The notes under the pieces are model-generated. The model had not been told where the DNA came from. It made no database searches and saw nothing but the letters and a program-made list of their open reading frames with translations. Of a stretch of DNA of 64,000 nucleotides, positions 34,301 to 42,800 are shown one piece after another (position 1 is the stretch's first letter; every line of letters starts with the position of its first letter). A program made the position numbers and the translations under genes. The stretch lies in assembly GCA_008330645.1 (NCBI GenBank), contig VLTN01000009.1, positions 1-64,000 of the forward strand, written 5' to 3'. The stretch is from Cafeteria roenbergensis (lineage: Eukaryota; Sar; Bigyra; Bicosoecida; Cafeteriaceae).

Positions 34301-37300
34301 GCGCCGCCAAGATTGCGTCGGGGTTGCTCCTGACCAAGGTCGGCTGGGCGGAGCGTGACAGCTGCAGCATCGGCGCGCCCACCGTGACGGTGGCCTTGCC
34401 CACAGTCACCCGCAGCTGGCTCGCATCGGTGGGCGCGGGCGCGTCGGCGGGCACCCCAGCGTCTGCAGGTGCCGGGGCAGCAGCAGCCGCGTCAGAGCCG
34501 GCCGGAGCCGCGCCGGCCTCACCTGCTGGACGGGCGCCAGCTCCTTCAGTGACTTCGGCGGCAGCCTTTGCTGCTGCTGCTGCTGCTGCTTCGGCTGCCG
34601 CAGGGGCGCGCTGCGTGGCTGACGCTGTAGGCTGCTGGAGCAGAGCGGTTCCCGCCGCGCTGCCGGCGACGGCTGGCCCCGCAGCGGCGCCCGGAGAGCG
34701 CGTGGGTGGGGTGGGGCCGGGGCCGGCAGTGGCGCCAGCGTCGGCCTGGGAGGCGGCGGCGGCCTTGGCTGCGTCACGAGCGGCCCGCAGCTCGGCCGCG
34801 GGCGCGGCGGGCGAGTGAACCTGCCCGCCTGCGCTCGGCCTGGCTACGGCGGACGGGCTTGGCGTGGTGGACGGCGTCGGGTCCGACGCGGCGCGCCCAA
34901 GGCCTGGCCCGCCCAGGCGGCTCTGCCGCCGGCTTTGCTGGTGGAGGCTGCCGTCTGACGCGGGCGGGGCCTCGCCGGCTACCATCCCCTCCCCGCGGCG
35001 GCGCCTGTCCTCGTCGTCAGCGTCGAGCGCTTCCCGGAACGAGGCCGGCGTGCCGATGCGCGGCTCGGCAATGGGAGCGAGGGCGCTCTGGCGCGGGCGC
35101 GACTGGCCACCCGACAGGGCCGCGAGCGTGGTGAGCGGCCCGCCCTGAGCCGATGGCATCGCAGCCCATGCCCGCTTGTCTGTTGCCGCGTTGGCGCGGC
35201 GGAGCGCCAGCGTGGCCACGTCGCGAGTCTGCGCCTGCAGCTCGATCGTAGCGCGGACGGCGCCAGCCACGGGGGAGAAGACCTCCTCCTGGCTGGCGGC
35301 CGTCCACGGCGCGGCAAGGCGGGCGAACGCGACGGACAGCCCGGCGGAGAGCTGCGCGTCCAGGCCCGTCACCAGCGCCGCCCACGAGGCAGCGTTGCCG
35401 ATGCCATTCGACACGCCGCTGCGGCGGGGGCGGCGCGCGGAAGCCGACACGCCCTCGTCCCACCCGGCAAACGAAGGCAGCGGCAGGGGCGCCGCGTCGG
35501 CGCTCGGCTCCAGCTCCGGCGCCGGCTGCGGCTGCTCCCTCTGCTGCTGCTGGGACTGCTGCTGCTGCTGCTGCTTGAAGTGCTGGTGACGGAACACGTG
35601 CTCACGGGCGTCTGCCCCGCAGTAGACGCGATAGAGGAAGTTTCTGAGAAGGCTCTCCGTCGCCGGACCGGCCACGGCTTGCAGGCGGGCGGCCGCGAAA
35701 CGGCGAAGGCTCACGGCACCGTCCCTCAAGGCAGCTGCCTGCGTGCGGGGCAGCACCGTGGCCACCGCGACGGACGCCGCGCTGCACGCCACCGCCGACA
35801 CCAGCACCGCCGCCGGGTGCACCACGAAACCGCAGCCCTCGTCGAAGCACCGCTCGGAGAGGAACAGTGTCTCGCTGGCCCCAGCCACCAGCCGCAGCTC
35901 CGTGCTGCACGCGGGCGCAAGCAACGCTGCTGCAGCCGACCACTCCACGGTCGCGCGAAACCGCTCGAGCACCGCAGCGGCTGCAGGGTCGGGGCCCGCT
36001 GTGCGGAACCAGCCTGGGGGTGCGCACGCCTCCGCGGCGGCGCTGCCCTGCCCCAGCAGCAGCGGCGAAGCCAAGACGTCGTCGGGCGCACCAGCCGCGG
36101 CGCCCGCCTCGGCCGCCCCCTGTGCCCGCGGGGCGAGCGGCAGGGGCGCGTCGTCGCCCGACGTCGAGGCGCCGCCCTCGGCGCCGCCCCGTTCGCTCGC
36201 CAGGTCGGCGTCGCCTGCGCTCTCCGCCGCACCCGCGCATGGCTCGCGCAGGCTCAGGCGCCTGTCCAGCGCGGCGGAGCTTGCCGTCATGGCTACCTTG
36301 ATCTCGGCCCTAGCCGTCTGCACCGGCCACATGCTGCCGTAGGCGCCCCAGCCCCGCTGCCAAGCGGCGACGCCAAAGTCCTCTGGGGCGCCTCTGCGTA
36401 GCGCCCAGCGGGCCAGCTGCACCCAGCAGCGCCACCGCGACGGTCCTGGCATGGCCTCAAGGCACGCGGCGGCGTCCCCCTGCGGGTCGTCAGAGCACTG
36501 TGCAAGCGCCGCCGTGGCGTCGCTCACTGCGGCAAGCTTGGCTGCACCAGCCTCCATGGCCTCCAGCGCCGATGCCGCTTTGCCGCCCTTGCCACCCTTG
36601 CCGCCCTTGCCCTTGCCGCCCTTGCCACCCTTGCTCTTACCACCCTTGCCCTTGCCACTCTTGCTCTTGCCGCCCTTGCCGCCACCGAGCGCGCCCGCCC
36701 CCACTGCGCCACCGGGCCCCGTGCCGAACGGTCCCCCACCGTGGGACAGCGCCACGACATCCTCCTTGTCTGCCGCGACGACGACGTCCGCCACCCTGTC
36801 AGCGGGCAGCCAGCCCAGAACATCCTCTGAGGCAGCTGCGGCCGCCGCCGCCGCCGACGCCGACGCCGACTCATCATCATCATCATCATCGTCGTCATCG
36901 TCATCGTCGCCGCCGCCGCCGCTGCCGCAATCGTTGCCCAGGCCGCCCGCGTCGCCGTGCCCCTGCGTCGCCCCCCCCTCCGTGGCCGGCGCCGCGGCGG
37001 GCGCCTCTGCCCGCAACCATGCCGCCTCTCGCTTTGCCAGGCCGCACAGCAGTCGCGCGGGCGCGTCTCGCAGCAGCATGGCAAGCGGGAGCAACGCCTC
37101 ATCCAGGGCGGAGGCAGCCCAACCGTCGCCGCGATGGCAGAACTGGGCGGCGCCGCCGCACTGCTGGGCCATACGAAACGCGAGACAGCCGACCCAGTGA
37201 CCAAGGGAACCCGGGTCGTAGGAGGCGCCGAGCGGCTGGGCCACGAGGGCCTCGCTGAGGAGCGACCAGCCCTCAGACCCGAAGAGCAGGTTGGTGGCTT

Positions 37301-39356
37301 GCCGAATGGACCCCTCCCGACCCAGGCCGTGCGCGACGGATCGAGGCGCTGGCAGGGCTCCCAGCAGGTCCACGGACGAGGCCGACCCGTGAGGGGCACC
37401 GCTGGCGTCGCCGGGGGCGAGCGACGGCGGCGGCAGTGCGGGACCGCTCCCGGCACCCGAAGCGTGAGGCGGGTACATCGCCGGCGGAGCAGGGGGCGGG
37501 GGCGGCAGCTGGGAGGCGCGCGGGACGGCGGACAGCGGCGGGTGCTCGACGTCGGTCTCCGCGCCGGCAGCAACAGCGTCGGAGCTCACTGCGCCGGCGC
37601 CGCCAGCCTCGGCGGTGGCGCCGTCACCGGTGTTGAGCGGGAGGGCGGCGGGGGGTTGCGCCGCGTGCGCTCCGGCCGCCAGCCCGGTGCTTGCGGCTCC
37701 CGGCGTGGCGTCTGGCGGCGGCTGCAGGGTCGCCCCTGACCGTGCCGAGGCGCCGCCGCCGGCAGCAGCACCCTGCTCGGGGGCCGCGGAACCCGCTGGT
37801 GACGCTGCCGCTGCAGCTGCAGCTGCTGCCGCAGCTGGCGCTGCCATAGCCGCCGCGCGTCGCTCCGCCCCCAGCCACACCGTGGCACTCGGCAGCGCCG
37901 CAGACTCCGCACGCCTGGCCGCTGCGCACACTGCCTCCCGCGCTGCCGCTGGCACGGCCGCGAGCACGCGCGCCAGCCAGGCGCACGTGGCTGAGATGCC
38001 TACGCACAGACGCGCCGCCTCGGCGGCCGCACACGCCTCCGCCTCCGTCGGCGTCACCGTCAGCCTGTCGCCAGCACCATCTCCAGCACCATCTCCAGCA
38101 CCAGCACCAGCACCATCAACACCGGCAGCAGCACCAGCACCAGCACCAGCACCAGCACCAGCACCAGCACCAGCACCAGCACTGGTGCCCGCGGGATTGG
38201 GGCTGGGCAGAGCCGCCGCCTCCACCACCCGCGGTACAGGCTCACAGGCGCCTTGGCCGGTGGCCGCGGCCACCAGCGGGACGTCGCTCCGGGCTCTGCG
38301 GGAGCCCTGGGCGCCGATGAACCTCGCCGGCGCGCCGGCCCGCAGCGCGAAGAGCAGTGGCTGGGACATGAGCGCGAGGGGCTGCGTTGACGAGGCGCTG
38401 CTGGCCGCGGAGTCCAGGCTTGCGCTGCTGGCAAGCGCGGCCAGGCCCCCGCCACCGCCGCTGCCGCCGCCGCTGCCGCCACCGGTGCCGGCTGTGCGGT
38501 CTGCGGCCTCCGCCGTCCCAAGCGCCGAGCGGGGCGCGACGACGGCCCCGGGGGCGGCCGCCGGCTCTCCGGGCTGCAACAGCTGGCGCCACAGCTCGTG
38601 CTCCGCCGCCTCGGTGGCCTCCGAGCTGTGTTCGCCGCCTTCGCGGGCGGCTGCTGCGGCGACCGAGGCCGTGTCTCGGACTTGGGACGCGGTCGCAGAC
38701 TGGCCGCCGCCGGCGGCCCCGGCCGCGCGCGCCTGGGCCGGGGGCTGCCCCTTTGCCATGCGGTACGCGACCGCGGCGGACGTGAGCACAACGGTGGCCA
38801 CAGCGAGGCGGTGCAGGTCTCGCAGCAGCGGCAGCGATGCTTCGCGGCGGCCGACCACTGACTGCGCGCGGCCGGCCCCGGCCACGGCCGCCTCCACTGC
38901 TAGCGAGGCAGCCATCGCTGCTTTGTCGCCGGCAACCATGCCGCACATCGCTTCGAGGTCCCGCAGCCGGCGAGCCCGCTCCCGGGCGCCGGCGAGTTCC
39001 GCAAACGCGTCGGCCCGCCCCGGCTGCGGCAGCTCCCACCCGGGGGGCGACGCCGCAACAATGGACTCCACGTCCCACCCTGCGCCGATGCCACGCCATG
39101 GGGCCGGCCGCCCCTGCCTGTCCGCGGCGGAGGGCTCGGCGCCAGCAGCTGCAGCGGCGGCCTCGACTGCAAGCGGCCGCAGGGCCGAGTCCAGGCCCAG
39201 CGCCAGCGACCGGGCCGCCCGGGCGATGGACCGGAGAAGCGGCACAAAGTCGCCCGCCTGGCGCAGGGCGGCACGGGCTGCAACCTGAGCGGGGACCTCG
39301 GGGGCTGCGAGCGCGGCCAGGTCGTCGTCCGCAGCGGACGAGCTCTCCAAGGCCAT
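28383..39356 (-). CDS. Giant ankyrin-repeat protein (3657 aa)
   Basis: A single open frame from the ATG at 39356 (MALESSSAADDD). The ATG is preceded by CTCTTGCAG, a good acceptor, so an upstream untranslated or short coding exon may exist. Residues 1 to about 2600 are Ala/Gly/Ser-rich helices with no recognised domain, broken by Lys/Gly (about 890-926), Asp (about 816-830) and Gln tracts. Residues about 2680-3200 hold roughly ten ankyrin repeats, e.g. SGELPLVAAVAEGSAEAVRV, GGWTPLMTAAHAGTV, GSAALQLAASRGHAAIV, GETPLMLAASRGEH and GNSALHYAAGRPGGR. A basic coiled-coil-like segment with KKQRQKQRQKQRKQQ and a poly-Ala run follow, then a Gly/Ser-rich tail ending ADDAIGFQSTL. The ankyrin block is a protein-binding solenoid, so a scaffold role is likely. 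The partner is unknown, and no membrane span or signal peptide is seen. Confidence 0.8.
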   Translation of the reverse strand: MALESSSAADDDLAALAAPEVPAQVAARAALRQAGDFVPLLRSIARAARSLALGLDSALRPLAVEAAAAAAGAEPSAADRQGRPAPWRGIGAGWDVESIVAASPPGWELPQPGRADAFAELAGARERARRLRDLEAMCGMVAGDKAAMAASLAVEAAVAGAGRAQSVVGRREASLPLLRDLHRLAVATVVLTSAAVAYRMAKGQPPAQARAAGAAGGGQSATASQVRDTASVAAAAAREGGEHSSEATEAAEHELWRQLLQPGEPAAAPGAVVAPRSALGTAEAADRTAGTGGGSGGGSGGGGGLAALASSASLDSAASSASSTQPLALMSQPLLFALRAGAPARFIGAQGSRRARSDVPLVAAATGQGACEPVPRVVEAAALPSPNPAGTSAGAGAGAGAGAGAGAGAAAGVDGAGAGAGDGAGDGAGDRLTVTPTEAEACAAAEAARLCVGISATCAWLARVLAAVPAAAREAVCAAARRAESAALPSATVWLGAERRAAAMAAPAAAAAAAAAAASPAGSAAPEQGAAAGGGASARSGATLQPPPDATPGAASTGLAAGAHAAQPPAALPLNTGDGATAEAGGAGAVSSDAVAAGAETDVEHPPLSAVPRASQLPPPPPAPPAMYPPHASGAGSGPALPPPSLAPGDASGAPHGSASSVDLLGALPAPRSVAHGLGREGSIRQATNLLFGSEGWSLLSEALVAQPLGASYDPGSLGHWVGCLAFRMAQQCGGAAQFCHRGDGWAASALDEALLPLAMLLRDAPARLLCGLAKREAAWLRAEAPAAAPATEGGATQGHGDAGGLGNDCGSGGGGDDDDDDDDDDDDESASASAAAAAAAASEDVLGWLPADRVADVVVAADKEDVVALSHGGGPFGTGPGGAVGAGALGGGKGGKSKSGKGKGGKSKGGKGGKGKGGKGGKGGKAASALEAMEAGAAKLAAVSDATAALAQCSDDPQGDAAACLEAMPGPSRWRCWVQLARWALRRGAPEDFGVAAWQRGWGAYGSMWPVQTARAEIKVAMTASSAALDRRLSLREPCAGAAESAGDADLASERGGAEGGASTSGDDAPLPLAPRAQGAAEAGAAAGAPDDVLASPLLLGQGSAAAEACAPPGWFRTAGPDPAAAAVLERFRATVEWSAAAALLAPACSTELRLVAGASETLFLSERCFDEGCGFVVHPAAVLVSAVACSAASVAVATVLPRTQAAALRDGAVSLRRFAAARLQAVAGPATESLLRNFLYRVYCGADAREHVFRHQHFKQQQQQQSQQQQREQPQPAPELEPSADAAPLPLPSFAGWDEGVSASARRPRRSGVSNGIGNAASWAALVTGLDAQLSAGLSVAFARLAAPWTAASQEEVFSPVAGAVRATIELQAQTRDVATLALRRANAATDKRAWAAMPSAQGGPLTTLAALSGGQSRPRQSALAPIAEPRIGTPASFREALDADDEDRRRRGEGMVAGEAPPASDGSLHQQSRRQSRLGGPGLGRAASDPTPSTTPSPSAVARPSAGGQVHSPAAPAAELRAARDAAKAAAASQADAGATAGPGPTPPTRSPGAAAGPAVAGSAAGTALLQQPTASATQRAPAAAEAAAAAAAKAAAEVTEGAGARPAGEAGAAPAGSDAAAAAPAPADAGVPADAPAPTDASQLRVTVGKATVTVGAPMLQLSRSAQPTLVRSNPDAILAALGVNPDEAADALSRAADAAAEISAQFRTVAGADSGSTAPDAATEALGLGDESPLAVALRPDAAGNSGDLASLTADKLQTMLTEAFSASLDPETAAQTSSALQQMRRGILGSGDPAAVLRRAVEAASEARLDSRAMAAAVSDVLVTAVRDKSGWMACATIWGTAVTTLAASLTCSIRAELGPFLDKELPADETARLRSTCSRLGCSTPYPDGPSAPAQADAAAGGAAAGGELAPAGAPPPQPPLVITELQSAVPSPLPPELVERHTRHAVAALLMPGDVSPFPGGMRFAWNAGLISAPPRRCVEAAAASAAASLTSSGRHVSALWLCLAVRHSLRACIGLGSPRDGGASLLSRAAGALGIAMERSLDPESSAALLAVMSIAPIIGEGGACRLADLTADFAAALRTLPPDPEQQDEAPKQAKEPAADDADSSAGASDAASDDSPATPLADEPFDVDKAAAQLAAAEAAAAAAEAAADAAEAAADAAHAEAEARLSFSRSSRLLDAALGLCVVTMLADPAECLVLAALLEPQHRARVLLAHAMRSPGSPIPCTESPMRERLRIALRAVAPALFRDRSAAVPPLFCRASAPLFTEAADDILLALCPAARLALVMAPPFATPPAIAQSAWSATLSAGAHVAATLFSASSEASRALVAALDQVTARVRARQLEAAPAPETAPAGSAAGADGDEAAAGSGSSGGSDSAEPATGDSAGAAPADAARDAATAATWDAALLSQAAEPDGGIRAEVSALLARDRGESLPGVDEGPALGLAEQIAQSAMVARCWARCGVEEWNHVVAPLRSMLFAYQSRSLGGDSAERFPDMDGLVRFKGALYLPMSALAEQQARAKARALAGGTASQTGGSDPSSAALSGVGADAAAGRPGLGGAPMALLQAGTDGGTTSSGTTTSGSSNSSGGAGGGDGKSRAAAPRGGQGSGKDSAAETSLVASGRGGLEAAGAVSTTLAGRPRFPLASGAPEGDPFEQEDPRRWWPAVPVVAVPLRGARRRVDPNVPSKSGELPLVAAVAEGSAEAVRVLLLAGADPNKSEPRSGVNACAQAANDGDIEVAALLLRAGGWFQEEDEGGWTPLMTAAHAGTVVMAEWLVTNASVSVRHEEAAVARRETALMKAARAGHLPMLDWLAAHDGSVHAKGPAGTALHCVADDKREQAGVVRWLLAKGADPLAENRSGSAALQLAASRGHAAIVRSLLTAHTAADPSFAGSTTLHWALVNAVCETHASVAADIASAGAELEAVRYDRSSEASTVPGGKILIDPKLPQHTLLGVVALCRGPAVLEVVLRLGANPDTPSRTGETPLMLAASRGEHLSCALLVDRGASLSAHSGKTGATVLTALLGGSATDETAMLVLRCIISAAISRAGLSPLTQKQQHRGAAGGGAGAAAAAKPAKRGSPGRPGGISSSSAAAAGASFFSPAGWDPAAAMGLDLPGSDASAAVAAVMGDVNAQDKQGNSALHYAAGRPGGRAAVLALLALGANPLLRNRREETAIDVAQQKECAEVAEVLRQAGAAMEEGAREAEVALLEVLRQQEEAEQEATSRKRGKKQRQKQRQKQRKQQTDQAAAAAAAAAAAAAAAAAAAPTAETASAAAASSAEAAAAATSAKPAASGKASSAKGRAAGQGSGASMTAPKSGAGSGAGVGEGDHAAGPGAVSVGLVADPAAVGLAGGDIGLGSSVLSASPGQAASPALAAGTATGPRVGGASGGDGGAGLGAGAGDMDGAFGALSGVGGGPGFMGGYAMGSLGEGGFALSGADAGPGASQGALGGGAPSEGFSLGWSADITSALEPARTDDQLTDWHRSSTAAGRTGPSAPQAPAAPAGHRDQPGGVRLPAPTTPPRRPSSGMAWADMAKGAGRAGGAGGAGGAARLPPPRGRVHSAAGQPLGRPEPTAPGHDAEAVGALETHFGLLGAGELSSPSALLGGGLLGGGLGLQGSPPRPEHSSPLQLRRARSADDAIGFQSTL
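29532..29588 (-). repeat. (GCAGCG)n tract coding poly-Ala
   Basis: A near-uniform alanine run of about 19 residues in the ankyrin gene, next to the Lys/Gln-rich helix. On the plus strand it is a mix of GCA and GCG triplets. Confidence 0.9.
36577..36683 (-). repeat. KGGK/KGK low-complexity tract
   Basis: Encodes about 35 residues of Lys, Gly and Ser only (GKGGKSKSGKGKGGKSKGGK and onward) in the ankyrin gene. Lysine is always AAG. A similar KGKKGKK tract occurs in the neighbouring giant gene. Confidence 0.9.
36871..36909 (-). repeat. (TCA/TCG)n tract coding poly-Asp
   Basis: A run of (GAT/GAC) codons on the coding strand gives about 12 consecutive Asp in the ankyrin gene. Seven near-identical TCA units point to a recent triplet expansion. 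Confidence 0.9.
38071..38184 (-). repeat. (CACCAG)n hexamer tract coding Gly-Ala
   Basis: The hexamer repeats about 18 times with few changes, coding alternating Gly and Ala, with Asp in the older, degenerate end (GDGAGDGAGD). It is a candidate length-polymorphic site. Confidence 0.9.
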
Positions 39357-39894
39357 GCGCTTCCTGCAAGAGCAAGGGACGAGCAGCAAAGCCAGGCATG
39401 GCGAGGGCGAGGGGCATGCTTCCGGGCTGGCGCCCGCTGCCCGGCGTAGCGGCAAGCAGGGCGGCCGCTGCGCCGCGTCGGGCAAGGCCGGCGAAGGCCA
39501 GCATGAAGGAGGCGGCGACGGCCTTTGCGCGCCCGGCCCTTGCGCCCCAACCGCGGCGCGGGCGCGCACGCCAGAGCCGCGCAGCCTCGGCAGCCACCCG
39601 CGCGCGCTCACTGCGAGGGGTCGGTCGCCCGTTCACGCGCTGTTGCCCGGCGCGTCGGCTGCGCGCGAAGGCGAGCAAGCGTGAGAGTGGGTTGCCAGAG
39701 TTGGGCAACCTTGGGTGCCATTCTTTCAACTCTGGATGATTTGGGGCTCGAAACGAAACTGCCGTCGCCGCTTCAAGCCAATCGCACACCTGCCGGCCTT
39801 GGGGCAACGCTTGCCAGCCCACGCGCACATGCACTCACAGGGAACCAGTGGATCGCCCGAGATGCGAACTCGGTTCGGCCCAACTCCCACCGGC
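39357..39894. other. Intergenic region between the two giant genes
   Basis: This is the 5' flank of the ankyrin gene and the 3' flank of the IQ/Sfi1-like gene, both on the minus strand. A less GC-rich patch at 39690-39780 (GGGTTGCCAGAGTTGGGC and following) is the likely UTR/promoter zone. No gene or structured repeat is seen. Confidence 0.55.
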
Positions 39895-42800
39895 TCATCG
39901 CGCAAGGGCCTCGAGTGCCTCGGCGGCTGCTGCGAGCAGCGCCGCAGCCTTGGGCAGGCTTCTGCGGCCCTCGCAGTTGGCCCTGGCGCTCGCTGCCACG
40001 CGCGCGCCGTGTAGTGCCGCGCGTTTGGCGACCAGCGACCGCCGCAGCAGGCGCCTCACCCTGGCTGCCGCGTTGTCGGCGGCGGCGTTGGCAGCAGAGC
40101 TGACCACGGCAACGCGGCGTCCCAGCGTTGCTGACGCGGTTGCCGAGGCCTCGTCCCGCTTCAGCGCGTCAGCAGCCTTGATGCTTGCGTTGACGGCGAA
40201 TTGCGTTTGCTCGGCCCGCTTGCGAAGGGGCGGAACCCGGGCCTCCGCGTGCGCCACCGCCTCTGCCGCCGAGCGAGACGTGTCGACCACCATCGCAGCC
40301 TCGAGCGCGCAAGCCACCAGCCAGCACGCGGTGAGGTGAAGGCCCGGGGACATGGTCGAGGCGCGGCTTCCCGCGCGAGCTGCAGCGAGCACGAGGCTTT
40401 CGGCATTGCGCCACACGACGTCGGCAGCCGGGACGGACGTGCGGCCCTTGACCAGGTCGAGCGCAGTGCGCGTGATCCACTGCAGGCGACCAGTCAGGGC
40501 CACGCGCGCAGGGCGAATGATGGACGCACGCGAAGGCATTTCCGAGTACACGGCGGCAAGCGCGGCATTCGCCACAGCCTGCGCGCGGCCGCTGCGAGCC
40601 AAGTCCAGGCCCGGAGGAGGCGCCGCGGGCACTGCAACAGCAGCCGCCGCCACGGCCGCGTCGATGGCACTGTCAATCAGCGGGGCCGACCAGAGCGGCC
40701 CGCCGACCCCCTCCAGCGCGGCGCCAGGGCCGCCAACCACCCAGAGCCACGCAGGCGGCACGACCGCTCCCCAGCCTGACTCTGCGGCCTCGCCCGGGCC
40801 GACGCGGCAGGAGGGCGGCGAGTCCCACGCAAGGGCGTCCGGGTACGTGCCTTTGGGGGGCAGGCCGGGGTCGGCGGCGGCAGCCGCCCGCCGCTCCCGC
40901 CCTTTGGAGCGAGGCCGGCGGCGCGCTGGCACGGGCTTAGCCGCGCCATCCACCAGCATTGCCGTTGCCAGCACAATGGCCTCCGAGGACGGTGCGTTCT
41001 TGGGGCGGGCCAGCGCGGCAAGCGGCCTGAGGTCCGGCTCGGGCTCGCCGCGCAGCGGCGGCGCAAACGGCCACAGCTTTGCGGCGCTCTCGTCAGCGCC
41101 CTTGCCCTGGTTCGGGGTTCGCGGCCGGACGGCGCTTGGCGGGCTTCCTGGGCTGGCAGCGCCTCCCGGCCCAGTCGCGCTCGCGCTTGAGGCATGGGCA
41201 GGTCCCAGCCCCCGCAGGTCGGGGTGCTCCTCCAGCCCGTCGTCCCCGCTGGGCGCCACCAGCGCGTCTGCCTCCTCGCCCAGCTCTGGAAGTTCGTCCG
41301 CCTCTTGCGACAGCGAGCCCTCGGAGGGGCCCATGCCGCCGACGGGCGTTGTGGCAGGGGCAACGGCGCCTGCTCCCAGCAGCCCAGCCCACGCGAAGGC
41401 CGCCTCCGCGCCCAGCCGCGCCAGGCCCACGCACTGCGGAAGCGGAGGCGCCAGACTATCAGCTGCGGACCAGGCCACTGCCGACGCTTCGATGACTCGG
41501 GCAGCTGAGATCCCCGACCACGCTTGTGGCACGACGTGCGACGACGGCTTGCGATCCAGCTCGGGAGCAGCGGCTGCAGTCGCTGCTGCTGCCGTTGCTG
41601 CGGCTGCCCCGCCTGCTGCTGGGGCGGCAAGGGGAGACGGCGGCCCAGCGGACTTGGCAGCGCCGGTCCAGGGCCGCGAGCCTGCTGTGGCAAGAAACGA
41701 CGTCAGTCGCGGCTTCGGGCTGGCGACGACTGCGGCCCGAATCAGGTACACTCCGCCGATCTCTGCCAAGCTCGAGCCAAACGCGTTGCGGTGATGAAGG
41801 CTCCCGTTCGCGGACGGAGCAAGCGGGGGGTAGCCGCCCGTCACAACGGCCCATGCTGCGGCTGCGCGGAGCTGCGACGCGACCCAGTCTGGGTCCGTGG
41901 GGTCCGGAGGAGGACCTGCTTCGATCTGCTTGCGCACGATGCGGCGAACCCGACGTTTGTACGCTCCCGCCGCGGCTGCTTTGGCGCCGACTCTGGAGGC
42001 GGGGGACTTTGCCCGAACCGGCGTGGCCCCGCGGCTGCCGGTTTCCGCCGCCGCCAAGTTTAGAGCAGAACCAGACTGGGCAGACGACGTTGCGGGCCTG
42101 GCCGGTAGCGTGGCTGCAGCCTCGAGGGGAGCACCGGCCGGAGCGGGACCGTCCAGCTGGGCGGCTCCCCTCGCTGCGGAAAGCGGCGCTGCCGGCGCCG
42201 GGCGTGGAGCGGGGGAGCCTGGGCGCGACTTGGCTGTTGGCTTCGAGGCTGGCCCAAGGGCGCTTGGGGCCTGTCGAGAGGGCGCGCTAGGAGCGGGGGA
42301 CTGCTCCGGCGGGGGTGACCTGTCGCCCGCGATCCCGGTGTGGATGTGCAGCTCGCCCACGCCATCTCCCCAGGACTCCACCATCCGTGAACGGGGGACC
42401 GCGTTGGTTGGGTCGTGAGCCGGCGCTGTGGTTCCTGGCGCTGGCCCGGGGGGTCGCGGTCCGTCCTCAACGACGCGGCCGTCGGGCAGGGGCGGCGATG
42501 ACGACACGATGACGTGAAGACGCCGGCCAGGAGTGGCGTCAGGCGGGGATGCAGCTCGGCCCGCCGCCGGCAACTCGTCTGATGGGAAGTGTGTGGAGCC
42601 CGGTGCGCCGTTGCCTTGCGGCTTGCGCCCCGCGCGCGAGGCGTTCGCTGATTCCCTCGTGCTAGCCGTCTTCACATCCCCGGGCGCGGCAGGAAAGACA
42701 CCGCGGGATGCCGGGGCGGTGGGAGGCGAGCGTGAGGGGGAGGAAACTGCGGTGCCGGGCGTGACTGGCACAGACGAGGCTGCCTCGCGCCTGTGCCTTG

